From NCBI GenBank assembly GCA_944326225.1, contig CALVDI010000015.1, positions 1-44,908 on the forward strand: a DNA stretch of 44,908 bases, given 5' to 3'. Shown here piece after piece: positions 24,146-33,189 of this stretch; position 1 is the first letter of the stretch; the number at the start of each line of letters is the position of its first letter. The notes below the pieces were generated by a model. That model was not told where the DNA came from, did not search any database, and saw nothing but the letters and a program-made list of their open reading frames with translations. The position numbers and the translations under genes are program-made. This DNA comes from an uncultured Bacteroidales bacterium (GTDB taxonomy: Bacteria; Bacteroidota; Bacteroidia; Bacteroidales; UBA932).

Positions 24146-24227
24146 CAAAATACTCAAATTTTTCTTACAAAATGTTCAATTTATTCTTACAAAATACTCA
24201 AATTTATCGCGCAAAATGTTCAAATTT
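24146..24227. repeat. Four 22-bp-period repeats upstream of the ATPase gene
   Basis: The core caaaat(ac/gt)tcaa(a)ttt starts at 24146, 24168, 24190 and 24212, so the period is exactly 22 bp. Copies alternate between the 'tactcaaa' and 'tgttcaa' forms. The array abuts the -7 box on one side and runs into the stop codon of the permease gene (24227-24229) on the other. It is a probable operator array, with sites on the same DNA face. Confidence 0.75.
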
Positions 24228-25507
24228 CAGGCATTGATGGCCTGGACGGGATCCAGTGAAGCGGCCTTCCAGGCAGGCAGGAGGCCGGATAGTATGCCGA
24301 GGGCCACCGATATGAGCATACCGCTCAGGGCATTGTCCAGGGACATCGAGATAGTGAATGAATGGGAGAAGGCATTGACGGGCAGGGAGACGAGCAGCAC
24401 CAGCAGGATACCGGTCAGGCCGCCGGCAAGGGAGAGGAAGGAGGCCTCCACCATGAACTGGGTCATGATGACATAACGTCTGGCCCCCAGGGCCTTCTGA
24501 ATCCCTATCTGGCTCATGCGCTCCTGCACGGAGACGAACATGATGTTGGCTATCCCGAAGCCGCCTATAATCAGGGAAAATGCTCCGATGATCCATCCGG
24601 CCTTGGCGATACCGGAGAAGACAGTGTCCAGCATATCCAGCAGAAATGTCATCTCGTTGAGCGAGAAATCGTCCCGCTCGGAAGGCGAAAGACCGTGGCA
24701 GGAGCGCATCAGCAGGCGCAGCTCGTCCAGAAAAGCCTGACGGTCGGTTCCGTCAGACGGAGCGGCCAGCATCATACCGGAGCCCCAGGACGAGGCCAGC
24801 ACGGTCTTGCCGTACTGCAGCGGCAGGATGACCGCATTGTCGGTATCGACCATAGACGCCATGCTCTCTCCCTGAGCGGCGAGTACTCCCACCACGATAG
24901 CCCTGCTGCCGCGTATCTTGACCTTCTTGCCCACAGGGTCCTCATTGCCGAACAGTTCCTGCGCCACGGAATGCCCCAGCACGGCGACATTGGCTCCGCC
25001 CCGGGCCTCCTGCTCCGAGAAATTGCGTCCGTACTGAACCTCTACATTCATTACATTCTCCAGTCCCCCGGTCGTAATCAGCAGATACGCATTGTCATAG
25101 CTCCGCCTGCCATAAGCAGCGCTGCCGTTGCCCATGACCACATAGACCACGCTCTTGGACAAAGAGGCATTGCGGGAGACAAACTCAAAATCGTCTTCCG
25201 TAATCTCAGGACGCTGGAGATAGTCCCACCAGTTCAGTTCCTCCCCGTTCTCATCCACCTCCTGCGACATGGGAAAACGGTCGATATAGACCACATCACT
25301 TCCGAAGGACCTGACGCCCTCCATGATATTGTCCCGGAGAGAATCCACGGCGCAGAACACCGCGACTATGGAAAAAATACCGACAGTGACTCCGAACAGG
25401 GACAGAAAAGTCCTCAACTTGTCCGACTTGATGGAGAAAAAGGCGAAAGAAGCGCTCTCCGCAACCAGTCCCGCCACAATCCTCAGCTCTTTCACAAACT
25501 TTTTCAT
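24227..25507 (-). CDS. MacB-like ABC transporter permease (FtsX family)
   Basis: A 426-residue permease with the MacB_PCD/FtsX layout. The N-terminal transmembrane helix is within LRTFLSLFGVTVGIFSIVAVFCAV (about 30-55), a large extracytoplasmic domain follows (about 60-280), then three transmembrane helices (AGWIIGAFSLIIGGFGIANIMFV, ASFLSLAGGLTGILLVLLVSLPV, LDNALSGMLISVALGILSGLLPAW). The cytoplasmic coupling segment SQIGIQKALGARRYVIMTQFMVEA is present. No ATPase partner is in the window. MacB-type complexes act by mechanotransmission in export of lipoproteins, peptides or drugs. It lies 18 bases downstream of mutS on the same strand. Confidence 0.88.
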   Translation of the reverse strand: MKKFVKELRIVAGLVAESASFAFFSIKSDKLRTFLSLFGVTVGIFSIVAVFCAVDSLRDNIMEGVRSFGSDVVYIDRFPMSQEVDENGEELNWWDYLQRPEITEDDFEFVSRNASLSKSVVYVVMGNGSAAYGRRSYDNAYLLITTGGLENVMNVEVQYGRNFSEQEARGGANVAVLGHSVAQELFGNEDPVGKKVKIRGSRAIVVGVLAAQGESMASMVDTDNAVILPLQYGKTVLASSWGSGMMLAAPSDGTDRQAFLDELRLLMRSCHGLSPSERDDFSLNEMTFLLDMLDTVFSGIAKAGWIIGAFSLIIGGFGIANIMFVSVQERMSQIGIQKALGARRYVIMTQFMVEASFLSLAGGLTGILLVLLVSLPVNAFSHSFTISMSLDNALSGMLISVALGILSGLLPAWKAASLDPVQAINA

Positions 25508-25525
25508 GATAGACAGAATTATTAT

Positions 25526-28210
25526 TTACTTCGTAATACCCACCTTGCGCTGGAGCTCCCGCAGCATATCAAAGGCATCCATCGGGGTCATCGAGTTCAT
25601 ATCCATCTTTTTCAATGTGTCCCTGATGCTCTCCAGGAGCGGATCATCAAGCTGGAAGATGGAAAGCTGCACCTCGCTCTCCGCCGCACTCCGGTCCCGC
25701 TTCCGCTGCCGCAGGGACTGCACCCGGCCCTTGATGGAGTCACTGCCCGTGGAACCGGCCTCGAGCTTCTTGAGTATCTTCTCGGCCGAACGGACCACCT
25801 CGGGCGGCACACCGGCCAGTCTGGCGACATGGATACCGAAGCTGTGCGCGACACCTCCTTCGCAAAGTTTCCTCAAAAATAGGATTTTTCCGTCAGACTC
25901 CTTCACTGCGATGTGAAAGTTTTTTACCCTTTTGTAATTTTCCTCCAGTTCGTTGAGCTCGTGGTAATGGGTGGCGAAGAGGGTCTTGGCCCCGTCTCCG
26001 TGCTCGTGTATGTACTCTACGATGGCCCAGGCGATCGACATACCGTCGAAAGTACTGGTACCGCGGCCTATCTCGTCCAGCAGTATCAGCGAGCGCGGTG
26101 TCATATTGTTGAGGATGGCGGCGGTCTCCAGCATCTCGACCATGAAGGTGGACTCGCCCCTGGAGATATTGTCGGAAGCGCCCACTCGGGTAAATACCTT
26201 GTCGAACAGGCTGATATGCGCGGACTTGGCCGGCACGAACGAGCCTGTCTGGGCCATAACCGCAATCAGGGCTGTCTGTCTCAGCAGGGCGGACTTACCG
26301 GACATGTTCGGACCGGTGAGGATGATGATCTGCTGCGTCTCCTTGTCCAGATACAGGTCGTTGGCCACGTACTCCTCCCCGGCAGGCATCATCCGCTCTA
26401 TGACAGGGTGACGGCCCTGCTCTATCTTCAGGATCTCGCCATCGTCCACCAGCGGGCGGCAGTAACCGTAGTCCTCGGCGGTCCGGGCAAACGACAGCAG
26501 GCAGTCCAGACGGGCTATCAGGGCCGCATCCTTCTGCACAGCAGGGATATAGGTCTGGATGTATGTTATAAGCTCATTGTAGATACGGGACTCTATGGCG
26601 TATATCTTCTCCTCGGCTCCGCTGATCTTCTCCTCATACTCTTTCAGCTCAGGAGTGATGTATCTTTCGGCCGAGACAAGGGTCTGCTTGCGGATCCACT
26701 CCGGCGGCACCTTCTCCTTATGGGTATTGCGTACCTCCAGATAGTAACCGAATACATTGTTGTAACTGATTCTCAGAGACGATATACCGGTACGCTCTAT
26801 CTCGCGCTGCTGTATCCCGGCGATGATATCCTTGCCGTGAGCGGCTATGCCGCGCAGCTCGTCCAGTTCCGCGTCCACCCCGGCGGCTATAACCTCGCCC
26901 TTGCCTATCTGGGCGGCCGGGTCGGCCGAGAGTTTGCGGGCCAGCGTCTCCCGGAGTTCCGTACATTCGTCTATCTCCTTGGCCATCCGCGTCAGAGGGC
27001 CCCGCTTGACCTTCTCCAGTATAAGCGCCTTGACCGGCAGCAGCTGGCCGATACCCCTGCGCAGCTGCATCACCTCCCTGGGAGATACACGGCCCGAGGC
27101 CACCCTGGAAAGTATACGTTCCATATCGCCCATATCCGCAATCCTATCGGACAGCGTCGAGGCCAGTTCCCGGTCAGCGAGCAGAGCCTCCACGGCATCC
27201 TGTCTGGCCGTTATCTCCTGCAGATCCTTGGACGGCATGGTCAGCCACGAGCGCAGCAGACGCGCACCCATCGGGGAGGAGGTCTTGTCAATCACGTCCA
27301 GCAGGGTCACGCCTCCTGGTGCGGCCGGCTCCACCAGCTCCAGATTGCGGACAGTAAAGCGGTCCAGCCAGACGAACTCATCCTCGTCAATACGCGATAT
27401 GCCGCTTATCTGAGCCAAAGTGCGGCCCGGGATGTATTCTGTATCTTCCAGACGGTTGGATTCCAGATAAAAGAGCAGGGCTCCGGCAGCCGTAACGCCC
27501 AGCCTCAGGCTCTCCACTCCGAACCCCTTCAGCGAATCGGTCCTGAAATGCTTGACCAGCTTGCGGTAAGCTGATTCAAAGACAAATGCCCAGCCCTCCA
27601 TCGTGGAGATGTAGATATTCGATGCGGGGGAAGTGAACCTCTCGCGCACACCTTTCTCAAAACCCTTCTGTACCAGCAGTTCCTTGGGCGCGAAGTCGGA
27701 TATCAGCAGGTCGAGGTAGTCCAGGTCGCCCTCGGCTACCTTGAAAGAGCCGGTGGACACGTCCAGAAAAGCTACACCGCCCTTGTCCTTGTAGAAACAC
27801 AGCGAGGCTATATAGTTATTCTCCTTGCCTTTCAGCACCTGGTCGCTGTAGACCACACCCGGAGTGACTATCTCGGTAACGCCTCTCTTGACCAACTTCT
27901 TAGCCAGCTTAGGATCCTCCAGCTGGTCACAGACCGCCACCTTGTAACCGGCCCGCACCAGTTTCGGCATATAACTCTCCAGAGAGTGGTGGGGAAAGCC
28001 TGCCAGCTCGATATAGCCCTGGTCCCCGTTCGACTTGCGGGTCTGCACGATGCCCAGCACCTTGCTGGTAGTCACCGCATCCTCCCCGTACGTCTCATAG
28101 AAGTCCCCCACCCGCATCAGCAGCAGGGCCTCCGGACAAGCCGCCTTGAACTTGTAGTACTGCTTTATCAGCGGCGTATCCTCCTTTTCCTTTTTTTCCT
28201 TGTTTGCCAT
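25526..28210 (-). CDS. mutS: DNA mismatch repair protein MutS
   Basis: MutS recognises mismatches and small loops and starts methyl-independent or -dependent mismatch repair with MutL. The 894-residue length is normal. The N-terminal mismatch-binding motif is GDFYETYGEDAV (about residue 38-50, with the Phe-x-Glu pair). The P-loop is TGPNMSGKSALLRQ (632-645), Walker B ILLDEIGRGTSTFDG near 709-723, and the ATHYHELNEL motif is near 746. A C-terminal clamp-binding-like motif QLSIFQL is near 848 and the helix PMDAFDMLRELQRKV ends the protein. All key residues appear intact. The 275 bases upstream hold its promoter region and that of the divergent propeller gene. Confidence 0.97.
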   Translation of the reverse strand: MANKEKKEKEDTPLIKQYYKFKAACPEALLLMRVGDFYETYGEDAVTTSKVLGIVQTRKSNGDQGYIELAGFPHHSLESYMPKLVRAGYKVAVCDQLEDPKLAKKLVKRGVTEIVTPGVVYSDQVLKGKENNYIASLCFYKDKGGVAFLDVSTGSFKVAEGDLDYLDLLISDFAPKELLVQKGFEKGVRERFTSPASNIYISTMEGWAFVFESAYRKLVKHFRTDSLKGFGVESLRLGVTAAGALLFYLESNRLEDTEYIPGRTLAQISGISRIDEDEFVWLDRFTVRNLELVEPAAPGGVTLLDVIDKTSSPMGARLLRSWLTMPSKDLQEITARQDAVEALLADRELASTLSDRIADMGDMERILSRVASGRVSPREVMQLRRGIGQLLPVKALILEKVKRGPLTRMAKEIDECTELRETLARKLSADPAAQIGKGEVIAAGVDAELDELRGIAAHGKDIIAGIQQREIERTGISSLRISYNNVFGYYLEVRNTHKEKVPPEWIRKQTLVSAERYITPELKEYEEKISGAEEKIYAIESRIYNELITYIQTYIPAVQKDAALIARLDCLLSFARTAEDYGYCRPLVDDGEILKIEQGRHPVIERMMPAGEEYVANDLYLDKETQQIIILTGPNMSGKSALLRQTALIAVMAQTGSFVPAKSAHISLFDKVFTRVGASDNISRGESTFMVEMLETAAILNNMTPRSLILLDEIGRGTSTFDGMSIAWAIVEYIHEHGDGAKTLFATHYHELNELEENYKRVKNFHIAVKESDGKILFLRKLCEGGVAHSFGIHVARLAGVPPEVVRSAEKILKKLEAGSTGSDSIKGRVQSLRQRKRDRSAAESEVQLSIFQLDDPLLESIRDTLKKMDMNSMTPMDAFDMLRELQRKVGITK

Positions 28211-28486
28211 TTCGAGTCACTTCCGATTTAAGAGAGGCAAAAATACTAAAATCCGCGTAATCGCGATAGATGTTTTACGACAAAGCACATCCGGCCTTTT
28301 CATTTTGAAACTGCACACCTTCGGAAGGTGGAAGAAGGTGGAAGGAGGATAAGGTGTATGATGAGAGAGCCTGTGGCAGGGGCCAAGCGGAATGCGATTC
28401 CGCAACGGCACTGAATCGCGGGATTTGCTGCCGTTGTGGAAACGGGACGGAAAACTTTTATTATTTTTACGAACAAAAATACGAAT

Positions 28487-29518
28487 ATGATGAAAAGACT
28501 TCTTTTGCTCGCATCAGCCATTATCGCAGTCATCGGCTGCGGACAGAATCAGGACGGAAAGGGATACACAGTGGTGAAGGAATTCCCTGTGGAAGAGACC
28601 CTTGAGCCGGTCAGGGTCATCCACTACGACCCGGTCGAGAGCAATATCCTCGCGCTGTTCAGGGCCGGGGACTGGTGGATATCGCAGAACATACAGAACT
28701 ACAGCGGGGAGTCGGGCAAATGCTTCTCGCTGCTGGACGGGGACTTCCGGACTATGGTGCAGTTCGGCACATGGGGACGCGGACCGCAGGAGTTCATCGA
28801 CCCATCGTACCACGGATATGAAGGCATGAAGGGCGACTCGATAGTCATCACGGTGAGAGACTGGAGTATGGGCAGGCTGATACGGCTGACGGCCCATACC
28901 GGGGACGGAGGCTACCGCACTGAGCTCATCCAGGACTTCCACAAGAGCATGAGGGCCATCCATCCGCTCGGCCAGGGACGCTGGCTCTGCAATGCGGACA
29001 ACAACCGCTACTACACTACCGACTCCCAAGGGACCGTCAAGACCTACCTCGAAGGCTGGGGCGAAGGCGTCAACGAAGCCCTCGAAGCCGAGATCACCTA
29101 CCAGCCTCCGCAACTCACAAGCGAGACTGTCTCCCCCGACCGCTCCCGCCTGCTGATTTACAGCATCACATGGCCGGTCCTCTATCTGCACTCCCTCGAC
29201 ACCGGAGAGCGTCTGGCTGAAGTGTACGTGGACTACGGCCCCGACGACATCCATTCCAGCAACTATTCAGCCGACCTTTCCTACAACCCTGCCGAATATC
29301 TGGGCCACCATATCGTGGGCATGATCAACGACGAAGGCGGATACAGCCCCGTCCCCTCGCGTATCGTCATCTTCGACCTGGACCTGAAGCCCGAAGCATC
29401 CTACAGCATCGCCCCGGCCAATTATTCCGCCATCGACCCCGCCACCGGCATCCTCGCCACCATCTCCTACAACGAGGAGACCGTCAGCCTCTACGACCTC
29501 TCCGAGTGGCTGAATTAA
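28487..29518 (+). CDS. Six-bladed beta-propeller lipoprotein (stand-alone)
   Basis: A 343-residue lipoprotein (signal MKRLLLLASAIIAVIGC) of the same TolB-like propeller group as those at 20801, 32025 and 36717. Diagnostic parts are MVQFGTWGRGPQEFIDPSYHG near residue 105 and the end IDPATGILATISYNEETVSLYDLSEWLN, a tail form also found as a remnant at 38531. Unlike the cassette copies it has no NVEALA or CxxC partner next to it. The start is the ATG pair at 28487/28490; an upstream frame to 28436 lacks a signal peptide at its beginning. Ligand unknown. Confidence 0.8.
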   Translation: MMKRLLLLASAIIAVIGCGQNQDGKGYTVVKEFPVEETLEPVRVIHYDPVESNILALFRAGDWWISQNIQNYSGESGKCFSLLDGDFRTMVQFGTWGRGPQEFIDPSYHGYEGMKGDSIVITVRDWSMGRLIRLTAHTGDGGYRTELIQDFHKSMRAIHPLGQGRWLCNADNNRYYTTDSQGTVKTYLEGWGEGVNEALEAEITYQPPQLTSETVSPDRSRLLIYSITWPVLYLHSLDTGERLAEVYVDYGPDDIHSSNYSADLSYNPAEYLGHHIVGMINDEGGYSPVPSRIVIFDLDLKPEASYSIAPANYSAIDPATGILATISYNEETVSLYDLSEWLN

Positions 29519-29542
29519 TCTTAAAAATTAAGATATAATCGT

Positions 29543-29550
29543 TATTTTTG
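29543..29550 (+). promoter_or_regulatory. -7 box before DUF3791 gene
   Basis: TATTTTTG matches TAnnTTTG, eight bases before the ATG at 29559. A short AT-rich palindrome (29518-29534 region) precedes it and may mark the end of the propeller transcript. Confidence 0.5.
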
Positions 29551-29558
29551 TACCCATC

Positions 29559-29798
29559 ATGAGTAACTTGATTGAATTATCACATACAGAAATCGTTCTC
29601 GCCTTCGCTGCATTCTGCATTGAGAGTACGGCCAGACGGCTTGGGAAGTCCTATATGGAGATATATGAGCGGATGAAGAAAGTGAGGATGATAGACGATT
29701 TCATCATTCCGTGCTACGATGCGCTCCATACCCAAAGCCGTGAGCGTGTTACAGATGATATGATTGAGTATCTGAACAATAAAGAAACACAGAGATGA
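29559..29798 (+). CDS. DUF3791 family small protein
   Basis: A 79-residue all-alpha protein matching the DUF3791 pattern (EIVLAFAAFCIESTARRLGKSYMEIYERMKKVRMIDDFIIPCYDALHTQS). It overlaps the DUF3990 gene by four bases (ATGA at 29795-29798). DUF3791 and DUF3990 genes are regularly paired in Bacteroidota and Firmicutes, and the arrangement of small helical protein then enzyme-like protein suggests a toxin-antitoxin-like unit. The role is inferred from context. Confidence 0.75.
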   Translation: MSNLIELSHTEIVLAFAAFCIESTARRLGKSYMEIYERMKKVRMIDDFIIPCYDALHTQSRERVTDDMIEYLNNKETQR

Positions 29799-30280
29799 TT
29801 ACGGTATATCATGGAGGTCCCCAGACCGTGGAGCGGCCGGTCTGCATGTTCGGCAGAGAGAACTTGGACTTTGGCCGTGGATTCTACATAACACCTCTGC
29901 TGAAACAGGCCTCCGACTGGGCTGCCGCTACTGCCAAACGCCGGAACAGCAGTGCTCTCATCAACGTCTACAGTTTAGACAGAGAAGCTGTTATCAAAGA
30001 AGGCAAATGCAGGATATTCAACGCATACGACCATGAATGGCTGGACTTCATAGTCGCCAGCCGCCGCGGCCTCAACCCTGCCGCCCCGTACGATTACATA
30101 GAGGGCGGAGTTGCAAACGACCGTGTCATAGACACGATAAACCTTTATATGGCCGGATTGATGGACTCCGATACAGCTCTGCGCAGACTTGCGATGCACC
30201 GGCCAAACAACCAAATCTGCCTGTTAAATCAGGAACTTACTGACAAATATCTCATCTATGAGCGGACAGAACACATTTAA
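29795..30280 (+). CDS. DUF3990 family protein (possible ADP-ribosyltransferase fold)
   Basis: A 161-residue protein of the DUF3990 family. The N-terminus VYHGGPQTVERP followed by NLDFGRGFYITPLLKQASDWA (about 28-50) resembles the nucleotide-binding core of ADP-ribosyltransferase-like toxins. A later segment EWLDFIVASRRG is conserved in the family. Catalysis is not proven. It sits between two small helical proteins with overlapping reading frames (4 bases upstream, 23 bases downstream), suggesting one translationally coupled three-gene unit. Confidence 0.75.
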   Translation: MITVYHGGPQTVERPVCMFGRENLDFGRGFYITPLLKQASDWAAATAKRRNSSALINVYSLDREAVIKEGKCRIFNAYDHEWLDFIVASRRGLNPAAPYDYIEGGVANDRVIDTINLYMAGLMDSDTALRRLAMHRPNNQICLLNQELTDKYLIYERTEHI

Positions 30281-30509
30281 CGATCCCGTCAAGTCTCCTG
30301 AAATTCAGGAGACCATCCTGAGCAACCGCATAGGCATCATATCTGCGGAACTTTCCAAAAGGCTCAGGATATCCCCCTCCGAGGCTCTGCAGCTGTTCTA
30401 CGGCAGCAAGACATGCGCCGACCTGCACGACAAAGAGACAGGCCTGTATCTCTACGGAGACCTGTATATCGCCGACGAATTCATCAGAGAATATCAGGAT
30501 AAAATATGA
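30258..30509 (+). CDS. Small DUF3791-like partner protein
   Basis: An 83-residue helical protein (IGIISAELSKRLRISPSEALQLFYGSKTCADLHDKETGLYLYGDLYIADEF). This pattern recurs beside DUF3990 genes and resembles DUF3791, though I am less sure of the family than for the first protein. It overlaps the end of the DUF3990 gene by 23 bases and the start of the glycosyltransferase by four (ATGA at 30506-30509). It may be the second regulatory or antitoxin subunit of the unit. Confidence 0.65.
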   Translation: MSGQNTFNDPVKSPEIQETILSNRIGIISAELSKRLRISPSEALQLFYGSKTCADLHDKETGLYLYGDLYIADEFIREYQDKI

Positions 30510-31882
30510 ACCGGGTACTGATCATAACCTACTACTGGCCGCCGACAGCCGGCTCGGGCGTGCAGCGGTGGCTGAAAATGTCCAAATATCTGCCGCAGCA
30601 CGGGTGGCAGCCGGTCATCTACACACCTGAGAATCCGGAGGCGGGCATGACGGACGAATCCCTGCTGAGGGACATCGCTCCGGAGGTGGAGGTCATCAAG
30701 CGGCCAATCCTCGAACCGTACGCCGTATTCAACGCCCTGACAGGCAATAAGGGGAAAAATTCCGGGAAGGCTTCGGCCGGGTCGGGCGCCGTCAACCCCA
30801 TCAACGCCGTCGGCCACAAGTCTCCCCTGATGCGCCTCTCCCTATGGCTCAGGGCCAATGTCTTCGTCCCCGACCCCCGCTTCCTGTGGATCCGGCCCTC
30901 CGTCAGGTTCCTGAAACAATACCTCCGCGAGCATCCCGTCGACGCCATCGTCAGCACCGGCCCGCCCCATTCGATGCACCTGATAGCAAGGGCCCTGCAC
31001 CGCTCGACCGGCATCCCCTGGACAGCCGATTTCCGCGACCCGTGGACCCGGATATTCTACTTCAAACACCTTCCGCTGACCCGCCGCAGCCGGAAAAGAT
31101 ACGCCGCCATGGAGCTCTCGGTGCTGCGCGAGGCGGACCATGTGGTGGCCGTCACGGACAATATGGTACGGGACTTCCTGGAGGAACTGGATGCAGATAA
31201 AAAGCGCGGCACCTCAGGACGGCAGACTGCCGGTGACAGCTCTGTGACTGAGCAGAAAAACAAATTCCACGTCATCGAAAACGGCTACGACGAGGCGGAC
31301 TTCACCGGCATCACGGCCGAGGAGCTCCCGGCAGGGTTCAACCTCGTGCACACCGGCCTCTTCTCAGCGGAGGGCAACCCCCGTCGGCTCTGGAAGGTCC
31401 TTGCGGAGCTCTGCCGCGACCTTCCGGGCTTCGGACGTGACATGCATCTGACATTTGCCGGAAAGACCGACCCGGAGATCCTCGCCTCAGTGCGTGAGGC
31501 CGGTCTGGGCGACTGCCTGACCGATTGGGGCTACGTCCCCCACCACGAGGCCAACCGCCTGCAGAAGGCCGCCGACCTGCTCCTGCTGCCCCTGCGCGAG
31601 GAACCCGAGGCCGCCGGCATTCTCACAGGAAAATACTTTGAATACCTCGCCGCCGGCCGCCCCATTGCCGCATTCGGTCCCCACGGCAGTGCCCTGGAGC
31701 GTTCCCTCACCGCCACCCGTACCGGACGGATATTCGACTGGGAGGAGGAGGGTCCGCTGAAGGAGTACCTTACAGCCCTGTACACCCGCACCCTCACATT
31801 TGATCCCGACCACGGAGCCATCTCTGCCTTCACCCGCCGCTCCCTCGCCGGCCGCTACGCTGAAATCCTGCTGGAACAATGA
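30506..31882 (+). CDS. Glycosyltransferase family 4 protein
   Basis: A 458-residue GT-B fold glycosyltransferase. The N-terminal domain starts with VLIITYYWPPTAGSGVQRWLKMSKYLPQHGW, typical of GT4 enzymes acting in polysaccharide synthesis. The central linker has WTADFRDPWT, and the C-terminal nucleotide-sugar domain has FNLVHTGLFSAEGNPRRLW and EEPEAAGILTGKYFEYLAAGRPIAAFGPHGS, with the conserved EYLAAGRP motif. Donor and acceptor sugars are unknown. It overlaps the preceding small gene by four bases. A decayed copy of its last 30 codons exists at 33190-33290. Confidence 0.88.
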   Translation: MNRVLIITYYWPPTAGSGVQRWLKMSKYLPQHGWQPVIYTPENPEAGMTDESLLRDIAPEVEVIKRPILEPYAVFNALTGNKGKNSGKASAGSGAVNPINAVGHKSPLMRLSLWLRANVFVPDPRFLWIRPSVRFLKQYLREHPVDAIVSTGPPHSMHLIARALHRSTGIPWTADFRDPWTRIFYFKHLPLTRRSRKRYAAMELSVLREADHVVAVTDNMVRDFLEELDADKKRGTSGRQTAGDSSVTEQKNKFHVIENGYDEADFTGITAEELPAGFNLVHTGLFSAEGNPRRLWKVLAELCRDLPGFGRDMHLTFAGKTDPEILASVREAGLGDCLTDWGYVPHHEANRLQKAADLLLLPLREEPEAAGILTGKYFEYLAAGRPIAAFGPHGSALERSLTATRTGRIFDWEEEGPLKEYLTALYTRTLTFDPDHGAISAFTRRSLAGRYAEILLEQ

Positions 31883-31883
31883 A

Positions 31884-32028
31884 ATGAACAGACTGCGGAA
31901 GTTACCGGTTATCGCCGCTGTCCTGCTTCGTATCTGAGGAGGGACTGAACATCCAGCTTCTGGACCCGGATACGGACAGGATGACCTTCGCCACATACGC
32001 AACAACTGTAAAACACCATAGACAATGA
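31884..32028 (+). pseudogene. Remnant: signal peptide plus propeller-type tail
   Basis: An ATG at 31884 encodes a hydrophobic start (NRLRKLPVIAAVLLRI) and then stops. In another frame the sequence encodes LNIQLLDPDTDRMTFATYATTV up to a TGA that overlaps the next gene's ATG. DPDTDR and FATY match propeller C-terminal tails (IDPATG at 29,440 region; FATYTVT at 22551). It occupies the slot immediately before a propeller gene, as in the other locus (22551/22682). Confidence 0.55.
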
Positions 32029-33089
32029 AAAAGCATCTTCCCATCATCCTGCTGGCCGCCGCAGCACTGGCCGGCTCCTGCGCCGGAGACGGTGTCAGGA
32101 CAGTAAACTTCGAGAACAGTCTGAAAAGCAAGCCCGACACTGTCGGCATTGAGAGCATCGCACAGAAGATCGAGAAAGTAGAGCTCAAGTGCGACAGCCT
32201 CTACGACATCACCCTCTTCGCGGTCTATGACGGCAGGCTGTTCGGCACGACCGCCGACAACAAGCTCGTAATCTTCTCAGAGGACGGAGAACTGCTCCAT
32301 GCCTACGACCGGTCAGGACGCGGGCCCGGTGAGTATGTATGGCCGGATTTCTCGTATGATCCTTACAACCACGAGATACTGATTTATGATTTTCAGAATA
32401 AGATTATCCGCTTGGACTCCGACGGCCGTTTCATCGATGAGGTCCGCAACAGCCTGACCGGTGTTCTCGGAGATATCCGCGCCATATCCGAGGACAGGTA
32501 TGCCGCCACAAAGATGTCCAACACAGAGCGGGACAGCAGCATCATCTTCCTCGACAGGGACCTGAACTTAGTAGGCAAGGCTCTGCCCATATACAACAAG
32601 AGCCAGCTTTCCACCCGCGGACTGATAGTCTCCGAGCCCGTGCTGCTCTACAACTCAACCTACCTCTTCAAGCCTGTCGGAGGACATACCTACTACACTC
32701 TGGACGGAGCTCCCTATCTGCACGTGGAACTGGGCCGGTACGCTCAGCCTGAGGATGACGCTGCAGTCGTAGGCGCAAATGAGGCAAATTACCTCCTGCA
32801 GAACTCTGAAGATATCTGCGGCGACTGGTATCTTGCAGAATTTGTGTACGAGAAGGAGATGTGCCTGTTCTTCGATGCCGTCAACACCCGCACCGGCAAG
32901 CGGGCCATTCACAATACCTATACCGAGCAGGACTTAGAGAATGGAGAAGACCCGGGCTTCTTCTTCCGATACGACGGAGAGACATACCGCATAAGTTACA
33001 TGAACTTCTACGTCCAGGACAATGTCCTTTACTGGTCCCGCTTCTCCGACGACGGTTCCACGACCATCTTCAAGATTACACTGAAATGA
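32025..33089 (+). CDS. Six-bladed beta-propeller lipoprotein
   Basis: A 354-residue lipoprotein (signal HLPIILLAAAALAGSC) of the same propeller group. Motifs: ALLHAYDRSGRGPGEYVWPDF-type stretch near residue 95-110, then repeated blade strands such as ILIYDFQNKIIRLD and IIFLDRDLNLVGKALPIY. Its end, FRYDGETYRISYMNFYVQDNVLYWSRFSDDG then TTIFKITLK, is matched by the deletion relic at 22682-22917. It overlaps the preceding remnant at the ATGA, evidence of an older two-gene operon. Function unknown. Confidence 0.8.
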   Translation: MKKHLPIILLAAAALAGSCAGDGVRTVNFENSLKSKPDTVGIESIAQKIEKVELKCDSLYDITLFAVYDGRLFGTTADNKLVIFSEDGELLHAYDRSGRGPGEYVWPDFSYDPYNHEILIYDFQNKIIRLDSDGRFIDEVRNSLTGVLGDIRAISEDRYAATKMSNTERDSSIIFLDRDLNLVGKALPIYNKSQLSTRGLIVSEPVLLYNSTYLFKPVGGHTYYTLDGAPYLHVELGRYAQPEDDAAVVGANEANYLLQNSEDICGDWYLAEFVYEKEMCLFFDAVNTRTGKRAIHNTYTEQDLENGEDPGFFFRYDGETYRISYMNFYVQDNVLYWSRFSDDGSTTIFKITLK

Positions 33090-33189
33090 CGGAAAATTTT
33101 GCCGGGGACTGTAACATTTTTTAAATTTTAGCGTCATTACATTTAAATCTAAATGCCTATGCGGAAAATCTATGCCATTACTGCCGCAG

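Noticed and set aside
24362..25882. Long open frame antisense to the permease and mutS ends
   Set aside because: Spans two well-supported genes on the opposite strand, and its product is His/Gln-rich without domains.
25913..27574. Long open frame antisense to mutS
   Set aside because: Lies wholly within mutS, which is certain; its product has no family features and is a by-product of codon bias.
28318..28352. G-rich ggaaggtgg/agaaggtgg repeat upstream of the propeller gene at 28487
   Set aside because: Short and irregular; no clear repeat unit or pairing partner.
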